Below the pieces are notes generated by a model. It saw nothing but the letters and a program-made list of their open reading frames with translations, was not told the origin of the DNA and did not search any database. A stretch of 10,789 bases of DNA from Baffinella frigidus (lineage: Eukaryota; Cryptophyceae; Cryptomonadales; Baffinellaceae), in contig MU646857.1 of the NCBI GenBank assembly GCA_026770585.1, positions 290,633 to 301,421 on the forward strand, in the 5' to 3' direction. Positions within the stretch are counted from its first letter, which is position 1; the number at the start of each line of letters is the position of its first letter. The translations under genes and the position numbers were made by a program. Positions 7,301 to 10,789 of this stretch are shown here, piece after piece.

Positions 7301-9067
7301 CTCCTCACGGAAAGACCAAATCGTCGATTCTCAGACCTCAGATTTACCTTGCCAGCCGGGCGAATCCGCCTGGCTGTGTTAACTTAAGGCCCAATCCTGG
7401 TACACAATCAACTTTTGGGAACAGGTCGAACCCATCGACTTGGTCCTTCCGGGAGGGTTGGTGCGTGGAGGTGTGCCGGGCGGCCGGGGGGCAGGCCTGC
7501 ACCACCTCAGCCGGGGGCTGAACCACCTTGAGAGTGATCCACGTGTGGTCCTTCCGGGAGGGTTGGTGGACCCTGCTCTGACGCGGCGGGGGTGGCGTTA
7601 CCAGGCGGCAACGTCACCGTTTAGGTCCTTAGTTCCATCGCTCTCTGGACGCCTTAAGTTGACGACCCGACGTCATAAGTCCACTGAAAGTCTCTTCCCG
7701 CAGGCGGTGGGCCAGGCGGCGCGGCGCGCGGGGTTCGAGGAGCGGGCCGTGGTGGGTGTCGCCGACGCCCTCCGCCTCTCGCCCTCGCGCGTGTCGATCC
7801 TCGCCCTCCAGCCCGCTGGTCCCGCCCCCTTTTTGGGGATGCAACCCCGTGTAGGATGGCCGGAGTCTGCGGATGCAATCCCGTGTAGGATGGCCGGAGT
7901 GGCTTTACGCGGGGGCGTATGGCCGGAGTGGGGGTCGCGCGTCTCGGTCCTGGCCCTTCAGCCTGCTGGTCCCACCCTAATCCGGGTACAAGTATTTTTC
8001 TTTTAAACCCCTGTCAAGGAAAATTTTCACACATAGGTCACGTCCCGAGGCATTTGTGTAGTAATTTTCATGCAGATTTTTTGGGGGGGAAACACTTTTC
8101 CCCGGATGAGCCCCTGGCCACCCCCTTCCACCAGCCACCAGAAGTGAAGCAAGTCGACGATCGCAAATGTTGGATTTCCCTTGCAGACCAACGGCTGAGT
8201 GTCTAGTCTGCTGTGGGGTTTACCACAGGCCTCGTCACCCTGATTTGGTTCTCCTCTGGTGGCTGGTGGTTTGTGGGCCACCTTCGGCGGCTGGGTGAAA
8301 AATGTTGCCTCACTATGCGTACCAAGATACGATCTATATAACCTCCCAACCCGTGCGCCCCTAAACCTTGCACCCAGGCCCTCTCGCATCCTGAAAAACG
8401 CGATTTTTTGGGAAAACGTGCAGGCGGGCATCCACACGAGGCTACATCCATGCGAACAGAATAAATGTCGTTGTTAAATTTTGTGGGGGAGAATGGTCAC
8501 GTTCCTACACGGAAAGCGTGTAGCATGTCCATCTATTCGACCAAACATACCAAAATTACTACACAGATGCTTACAATCGACATTTATTCTGTTCGCATGG
8601 ATAGCCTCGTGTGGATGGCGGGGAGGGGGGGGGGGGGCTCGCACCCTGAAACGCATCAAGTTCTGAAAACGTCGTTCTTTTCGAAAATACGATTCTTTTG
8701 AAGGAAAATAACATTCTTTTGAAAACGTGCAGGGGGCGGCGGGCGGGGGGGGGGGCGCCACGACTGTGTAGGCTGTTCTGAAAATAACATTCTTTGTACT
8801 GAAAACAGTTCTGAAAATAACATTCTTTTGAAAAACGTGCAGGCGGGCCGGGAGGGGATGGGGGGACTTCCGCGACTGTGCAGGTGGTTGCCGCGACCGG
8901 GCGTGTCCGCACGGATCCCCAAGTTCCGAAAATAATATTATTTTTGAAAACGTGCAGGCGGGCCGGGCGGGGAAGGGGGAACTGCCGCGACCGTGCAGGT
9001 GGTTGCGGCGACCGGGCGTGTCCGCACGGATCCCCCGGCGCAGCTCGCGGCTCGCCTCCACGCGCAG
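3634..9067 (+). CDS. PX-domain protein with long polyglutamine tract (5 exons; 3' end not found)
   Basis: PX domains bind phosphoinositides and bring proteins to endosomal or related membranes. Exons 3634..3858, 4064..4556, 5061..5278, 7704..7818 and 8958..9067 total 1161 nt (387 codons), with junction phases 0, 1, 0 and 1 that all agree. Residues 1 to about 105 form the PX domain: a YHVDV strand, VADF in place of the usual RYSDF, the proline loop MPALPPKKPPG, and the helix ALRKGLESFLNTLL leading to ALCTFLQ. Next come 28 glutamines (4226-4309), a Pro/Ala/Gly linker, QSAEQPRSGQSVEQ short repeats, and an alpha/beta-looking region (VVQLIFAENFEAAVGQAARR, SRVSILALQPAG, ATVQVVAATGRVRTDPPAQL) that resembles repeated domains in large algal proteins but that I cannot name. 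The 5' neighbour is divergent PEX1; a functional link is possible but not shown. Confidence 0.75.
3859..4063 (+). other. PX gene intron 1 (205 nt)
   Basis: GTGTGG...CCGAACAG. It splits the PX domain between the proline loop and the second helix. A small hairpin CCTCTGCGGATCAGAGG lies at 3885-3901. Unlike the later introns it has no evident mobile element. Confidence 0.8.
4064..4556 (+). CDS. PX gene exon 2 (PX helices, polyQ, linker)
   Basis: Acceptor CCGAACAG|GCACTT; donor CAG|GTATGT, the strongest donor in the window, phase 1. ALRKGLESFLNTLLASPHRA completes the PX fold, and ALCTFLQ is its last helix. The Gln tract and a disordered Pro/Ala/Gly/Ser region follow, with ALYGSADMGAFFSDESRNAS as the only less biased stretch. 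Confidence 0.85.
4226..4309 (+). repeat. CAG trinucleotide repeat encoding 28 glutamines
   Basis: Twenty-eight Gln codons in the frame of exon 2, all CAG except the second (CAA), followed by Pro-Gln-Gln-Pro. The near purity suggests recent expansion and length variation. Confidence 0.95.
4566..4710. mobile_element. Inverted-repeat element in PX intron 2
   Basis: Arms 4581-4601 and 4670-4690 (GTGGCTCAAATCGTGCCCTG) pair 20 of 21. The right end GGGAGGGTCTGGTGG resembles the GGGAGGGTTGGTGG end of other elements, and TACCTTG/CAAGGTA sits inside, as at 6526-6666. Confidence 0.6.
4835..4965. repeat. CAGT-rich satellite, block 1
   Basis: Degenerate units of GCCTGTCACTGACAGTC and CACCATCAGTTAGTGAG. 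The same family as block 2 but with GCCTGTCACTGACAG orientation predominating, and far more diverged. Confidence 0.55.
5061..5278 (+). CDS. PX gene exon 3 (Pro/Gln/Gly linker, start of C-terminal domain)
   Basis: Acceptor CCGCAG|GCGGGC enters at phase 1, completing the split Gly codon left by exon 2; donor GCC|GTGAGA leaves phase 0. It encodes GGHGPVPPLPQEAPPSPQQQ, a short duplication (SGQSAEQPR / SGQSVEQLR), then EHAAVVQLIFAENFEA, which begins the folded C-terminal region. Confidence 0.75.
5535..5652. mobile_element. Inverted-repeat element with CTCTGTCCCA ends
   Basis: Arms 5535-5570 and 5617-5652 pair 34 of 36 (CTCTGTCCCACTTAGAG... / ...CTAACTGGGACAGAG). TA occurs one base outside each arm (CTAC / CTAG). 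The loop is 46 bases, non-coding. Confidence 0.8.
5718..5770. repeat. Interstitial telomere-like CCCTAAA repeats
   Basis: TAAACCCTAAACCCTAAA and a second cluster TAAACCCTAAACCC about 30 bases on, then decayed forms. CCCTAAA is the plant/green-algal-type telomere unit, also used by other algae. It lies inside an intron, so it is not a chromosome end. Confidence 0.75.
5841..6345. repeat. CAGT-rich satellite, block 2 (~35-bp unit)
   Basis: Many units like AACTGATAGTCACTGTCAGT followed by GACTGTCAATATCAG, with variants carrying GGCGAACGGATAGCCA. Interrupted only by the hairpin element at 6160-6285. Confidence 0.85.
6160..6285. mobile_element. 126-bp hairpin element inserted at TA in the satellite
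   Basis: Arms CCACGCCAGACTGGAGGA (6160-6177) and its exact complement (6268-6285), flanked by TA on both sides (6158-6159, 6286-6287). Removing the element and one TA restores a normal satellite unit, ACTGATAGTGACTGTCAGTG. This is the TA-duplication signature of Tc1/mariner-type MITEs. Confidence 0.85.
6383..6517. mobile_element. Concentric palindrome with core copy
   Basis: Outer arms run TCTCCATAAAAGTATTAG... inward and ...TTAATACTTGTGTGGAGA outward with small gaps. Inner arms 6416-6433 / 6466-6483 are CAACGAAAATTACTACAC against its complement with one change. Confidence 0.8.
6526..6666. mobile_element. CCACCA/ACCAAATCG inverted-repeat element
   Basis: Left end CCACCAGCCCTCGCGGAAGG, then ACCAAATCGTCGATTTTG; right end ATCGACGGTTTGGTCCTCC then CGTGAGGGTTGGTGG. 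The inner stem TAGACCCCC / GGGGGTCTG is extended by TTACCT/AGGTAA. It abuts the preceding palindrome. Confidence 0.75.
6781..6883 (+). repeat. Copy of PX exon 4 start and its upstream intron
   Basis: 103 bases matching 7619-7721 with few differences, including branch region, pyrimidine tract, acceptor (TCTTCCTGCAG|GCGGTG) and the first 18 exon bases (AVGQAA). After 6883 the sequences diverge, so this copy has no full exon. Confidence 0.85.
6931..6957. repeat. Perfect 11-bp hairpin after the exon 4 copy
   Basis: AGCCAGGACCG, 6-base loop, CGGTCCTGGCT, followed by TTTTCATTTT and preceded by CATATAAGAC. Too small for a classed RNA gene. Confidence 0.6.
7078..7261. mobile_element. Inverted repeat with internal tandem copies (CCTACCCTAACAC)
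   Basis: CCACCTACCCTAACACAGG at the left faces GTATGTGTTAGGGTAGGTCC at the right. Inside, TACCCTCCACACATACTC occurs twice, each followed by GGCC-rich sequence. Confidence 0.6.
7295..7463. mobile_element. CCACCA/ACCAAATCG inverted-repeat element, second member
   Basis: Left end CCACCACTCCTCACGG, AAAGACCAAATCGTCGATTC; right end ATCGACTTGGTCCTTCCG, GGAGGGTTGGTG. The internal hairpin CAGCCGGGCG.. / ..CCTGGCTG sits where 6526-6666 has its own hairpin. A lone right end (GTGGTCCTTCCGGGAGGG) recurs at about 7545-7569. Confidence 0.65.
7704..7818 (+). CDS. PX gene exon 4
   Basis: Acceptor CCCGCAG|GCGGTG, phase 0; donor GCTG|GTCCCG, phase 1. The translation AVGQAARRAGFEERAVVGVA continues to DALRLSPSRVSILALQPAG and joins smoothly to NFEA of exon 3. 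Both edges have partial copies: the start at 6866 upstream and the end at 7941-7980 downstream. The reading frame stays open from 7704 to 8006, so an alternative end at the second donor (7968|GT) adds exactly 50 codons. Confidence 0.7.
7941..7980 (+). repeat. Copy of PX exon 4 end and donor
   Basis: GTCTCGGTCCTGGCCCTTCA then GCCTGCTG|GTCCCACC repeats the true end at 7791-7830. It lies exactly 150 nt downstream and in frame (SRVSVLALQPAG), between GATGGCCGGAGTG tandem units and the stop at 8004-8006. Confidence 0.8.
8018..8070. mobile_element. Core palindrome, imperfect copy
   Basis: GGAAAATTTTCACACA pairs with TGTGTAGTAATTTTCA, with CATTTGTGTAGTAA(A/T)TTT shared with the copy at 6466. No outer arms are evident. 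Confidence 0.55.
8128..8269. mobile_element. CCACCA-ended element, 142-bp short form
   Basis: CCACCAGCCACCAGA at the left pairs with TCTGGTGGCTGGTGG at the right. Internal CCACAGGCCTC and CCCTGATTTGGTTCTC match the 343-bp element at 2426-2768, of which this appears to be a deleted relative. Confidence 0.7.
8375..9040 (+). repeat. Tandem copies of PX exon 5 start with upstream intron
   Basis: GAAAAC-GTGCAG acceptors recur at about 8421, 8731, 8842 and 8957 (the last real), each after GAAAATAACATTCTTTTG-like sequence. Copy 8843-8920 matches exon 5 (8958-9035) at 72 of 78 positions without gaps; older copies are degenerate, and one is split by the hairpin at 8429-8617. Confidence 0.8.
8429..8617. 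mobile_element. Hairpin element with near-identical 40-base arms
   Basis: 8429-8470 pairs with 8578-8617 over 40 bases, no mismatches and one 2-base gap (CATCCACACGAGGCTA..., then ATGCGAACAGAATAAATG). The loop holds a core half, CAAAATTACTACACAGATGC. It interrupts an echo of the exon 5 acceptor. A second copy is at 9789-9950. Confidence 0.85.
8958..9067 (+). CDS. PX gene exon 5
   Basis: Acceptor ACGTGCAG|GCGGGC enters at phase 1 and completes the Gly codon from exon 4; donor GCGCAG|GTGCCC leaves phase 0. It encodes GPGGEGGTAATVQVVAATGR, then VRTDPPAQLAARLHAQ. A second in-frame AG at 8997-8998 (GTGCAG|GTG) exists, but its phase does not match exon 4. A 92 %-similar copy of its first 78 bases sits 115 bp upstream. 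Confidence 0.6.
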
Positions 9068-9306
9068 GTGCCCCCTCCCCGTGTGGCCACCCAGCGGGCT
9101 ACGAGGGGATTTTCGGCGCAAACCGGGCCATCTTTCCGTGACCTTATCCGTAGGAACCCCCCCTGTGTCCATAGGGATTGCCTACCGTAGGGTCGTAGGT
9201 CTCCTCGCCTAAGGGTTGTTCGAAATCCCTTCGAAATCCGAAGTGTGGGATATCTAGGCGCTACGTGAATCTACTGAGGAGTCCTCATAACCTTGCATCC
9301 GTAGGT

Positions 9307-9446
9307 TTATCCGGGGAAACCTGTTTTTCTTTCATTTGATGGCAACGAAAATTACTACACAGATGCTTTAATATTACTAATAAGAACAAATTGTGTAGTA
9401 ATTTTCGTTGCCATCAAATGAAAGAAAAATAGGTTTCCCCGGATAA
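9307..9446. mobile_element. Concentric 54-bp-arm palindrome with core copy
   Basis: 9307-9360 pairs with 9393-9446, 53 of 54. The outer part is TTATCCGGGGAAACC then TTTCTTTCATTTGATGG; the inner part is the core CAACGAAAATTACTACAC. The loop GATGCTTTAATATTACTA resembles the one at 2050-2065. Confidence 0.9.
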
Positions 9447-9576
9447 AGGTGCCCTTAGAGCCTAGACACCCACATTGCAGCGTTCAGACCCCGCCCCGCG
9501 CGCTGTCCTGCCCTGTAGGTTCTTCAGGTTTGAAACGCTTCCAACATCGCCAAACACCGCGCCCTTCCGCAGCAAG

Positions 9577-9745
9577 GATCTTATCCGGTCAGGTATTTAG
9601 ACTAAATGCTCGGGAGTTTCCCGAATGTACGAAAATTACTACACATGATCTTTCGGACACGACTCTTTTATCGGCTGTGTAGTAATTTTCGTTGTATGGG
9701 GAACTCCGCCGAGCTTTCAAATTAAATACCTGACCGGATGAGATC
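9577..9745. mobile_element. Concentric palindrome with core copy
   Basis: Outer arms GATCTTATCCGGTCAGGTA (9577) and its near complement ending at 9745 pair well. The middle part (AAATGCTCGGGAGTTTCCC) pairs with gaps. Inner GAAAATTACTACACA / TGTGTAGTAATTTTC is perfect. Confidence 0.8.
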
Positions 9746-9788
9746 TGCAGAAACGGATTTTTTACTTTCGGGTCGCTTGCCTGCCCAG

Positions 9789-9950
9789 GCGAACAGAATA
9801 AAACGGACTTTTAAAGTTTTGTGAGCAAATGATCACGTTTCCGCCCGCTGAGCGGTCGGACCTGTGTAAAGTCGCTGTTTTTCAGCTGAAAATTACTACA
9901 CACGTTTACAATCGACATTTATTATGTTCGCATAGGTAGCCTCGTGTGGG
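9789..9950. mobile_element. Second copy of the GCGAACAGAATAAA hairpin element (left arm eroded)
   Basis: Left GCGAACAGAATAAA (9789-9802) faces TTTATTATGTTCGC (9918-9931), then GTAGCCTCGTGTGG as in 8604-8614. The loop repeats GTTTACAATCGACATTTATT and a core half (GAAAATTACTACACA). Confidence 0.75.
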
Positions 9951-10114
9951 CCTGGCCCTCTCCCCGCCATTCCGCTGCCGAGCGAGAAGGGAACAGTCCA
10001 TCTAAACGTCATCCATAGGCCCTACCGTAGGGACATAGGAGGTTCCTACTCAAACGCCACGGTCGACGTGCGACCTTGGCTTTTGATTTCGTGCCCAACG
10101 CCATGCCTCTGCGG

Positions 10115-10247
10115 CTGGAGGCAACCCAGGGGCAAATCATAAGCAAATCATAAGTCAATCTCACACAGATGCCTCCCCCCGATGCTGGTGGCATTTGGAT
10201 GGGAGTTGACTTGAGAAACCATCGGTCTGCCCATAAGTTGCCTCCAG
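10115..10247. mobile_element. Imperfect inverted repeat (CTGGAGGCAAC ends)
   Basis: CTGGAGGCAAC (10115-10125) pairs exactly with GTTGCCTCCAG (10237-10247). Inner AAGTCAATCTCACACAGATG pairs loosely with CATTTGGATGGGAGTTGACTT. CAAATCATAAG is repeated in tandem near 10133-10151. Confidence 0.55.
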
Positions 10248-10282
10248 GGTGGCCCTCCAACGCTTGCCCGCTTTCATAGGCT

Positions 10283-10430
10283 AACGGCCTGAAAATGGGG
10301 TGGTTGGGCATACGGCATTGCCTAGGACCTCCTACCGTAGGCCGAGGGATCCTAGGACCAAAAAGTCTCGGTCTACGGTAGGAGGTCCTAGGCAATGCCG
10401 TAGGCCTAACTACCCCATTGTCAGGCCGTT
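10283..10430. mobile_element. 148-bp palindromic MITE, copy 2
   Basis: Same length and structure as 2246-2393. Inner arms 10318-10346 / 10367-10395 pair 28 of 29. Ends AACGGCCTG / CAGGCCGTT are better preserved here. It lies between the arms of the 9278-10579 inverted duplication. Confidence 0.85.
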
Positions 10431-10633
10431 ACCCTATTAGCTTTCTCCTCCCGGCCCGGCAGGCACCAACTCGTAGATTCACTTGGAGCCTAGATCGAGC
10501 TGTGTGGGGGGGTTCGTGCTGAACGCTACAATGTGGGTATCCAGGCTCTAAGGCAAAGATGCAAGGTTATGAGGACTCCCCCTCACCCCCGCCCACCCCA
10601 CGAACAGCTGCCAGTGAGCGTGCAGTGACGCTG

Positions 10634-10789
10634 CACCTCTCTCGCTCTCTCTCCCTCTCTCTCCCTCTCCCTCTCTATCTATCTCTCTCTCGCTCTCTCC
10701 CCCTCTCTCTCTCTCCTCTCTCTCTCTCTCCTCCCTCTCTCTCTCTCCCTCCCTCCCTCTATCTCCCTCCCTCCCTCTCTCTCTCTCTC
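10634..10789. repeat. CT/CCCT microsatellite
   Basis: Almost pure pyrimidine with CTCTCT, CCCT and CTAT units running to the window edge. Confidence 0.95.

Larger units (their letters stand above)
5279..7703 (+). other. PX gene intron 3 (2425 nt), repeat-filled
   Basis: GTGAGA...TTCCCGCAG. In order it holds about 250 bases with no recognisable feature, an inverted-repeat element (5535-5652), telomere-like repeats (5718-5770), satellite (5841-6345) with an inserted hairpin (6160-6285), palindromes (6383-6517, 6526-6666), a copy of the exon 4 start (6781-6883), an inverted repeat (7078-7261) and another CCACCA-type element (7295-7463). Confidence 0.65.
7819..8957 (+). other. PX gene intron 4 (1139 nt), repeat-filled
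   Basis: GTCCCG...ACGTGCAG. It holds a copy of the exon 4 donor (7941-7980), GGATGCAA(C/T)CCCGTGTAGG tandem units, a core palindrome (8018-8070), a CCACCA element (8128-8269), a long hairpin (8429-8617), and three upstream echoes of the exon 5 acceptor. Confidence 0.6.
9278..10579. repeat. Inverted duplication whose left arm contains a hairpin element
   Basis: 10519-10579 read in reverse complement (CCTCATAACCTTGCATC, then CCTTAGAGCCTGGATACCC) matches 9278-9299 plus 9452-9487. The left copy is split by ~150 bases holding the hairpin 9307-9446; the right copy is contiguous. Confidence 0.8.
9068..10789. other. Right flank: probable further introns of the PX gene, no certain exon
   Basis: The donor at 9068 implies that the gene continues. 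The region is dominated by palindromes and duplicated elements and ends in a CT microsatellite. One weak exon candidate begins at 9481 after CATTGCAG but is not convincing. Confidence 0.5.

Noticed and set aside
7440-8006. 188-codon plus-strand open frame as a stand-alone gene
   Set aside because: Only the part from 7704 matches the PX gene, in phase with exons 3 and 5; the upstream part is element and intron sequence.
8474-9172. 232-codon minus-strand open frame
   Set aside because: Antisense to the exon 5 tandem copies; internal repeats of the peptide follow the DNA repeats, and no domain is recognised.
9481-9517. Possible next PX exon after CATTGCAG (RSDPAPRAVLP, donor GTAGGT)
   Set aside because: Phase fits, but the acceptor lies in a segment duplicated in inverted orientation at 10519-10555, and the peptide is weak; left unannotated.
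10009-10395. 128-codon minus-strand open frame
   Set aside because: Covers the 148-bp MITE and another inverted repeat; part of the peptide (TSYRRPR) is simply the MITE arm, also seen in the other copy.

Overview
ORGANISM. This is nuclear DNA from a eukaryote, most likely a single-celled alga. Two genes are broken by GT-AG introns, exons are GC-rich, and introns are full of palindromic elements, microsatellites (CT, CAG, CATCCAGC) and one block of plant/algal-type CCCTAAA telomere-like repeats. I see no bacterial operon structure, ribosome binding sites or phage genes. I cannot name the lineage; green algae, haptophytes, dinoflagellates and other repeat-rich algae remain possible. LAYOUT. Two genes lie head to head around a 189-base shared promoter (3445-3633). 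Leftward on the minus strand is the 5' part of a gene for the peroxisomal AAA-ATPase PEX1: exons at 3444-3247, 2935-2858 and 1120-1025 give the first 124 residues, and the rest lies beyond the left edge. Rightward on the plus strand is a PX-domain gene with exons 3634-3858, 4064-4556, 5061-5278, 7704-7818 and 8958-9067. These give 387 codons: an N-terminal PX domain, a pure 28-glutamine tract, a low-complexity Pro/Gly/Gln linker, and the start of an unidentified alpha/beta domain. The gene probably runs off the right edge. All splice phases agree between neighbouring exons. REPEATS. Roughly two thirds of the window is intron or flank, occupied by foldback (MITE-like) elements. Families include a core palindrome (arm CAACGAAAATTACTACAC) in at least eight places; a 148-bp element present twice (2246-2393, 10283-10430); elements with CCACCAGCC-type ends; an element with GCGAACAGAATAAA arms; and several one-off hairpins, some flanked by TA. 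A ~35-bp CAGT-rich satellite occurs in two introns of the PX gene. MAIN OBSERVATION. Exon edges are repeatedly echoed in the adjacent introns. Short tandem or dispersed duplications carry a splice site plus the first or last tens of bases of the exon: PEX1 exon 3 start (exact 132-bp period, hairpin in each full unit), PEX1 exon 3 end, PX-gene exon 4 start, exon 4 end, and exon 5 start (115-bp period). Several copies keep splice site and reading frame. This looks like a recurrent process, tied at least once to a hairpin element, that duplicates splice sites.
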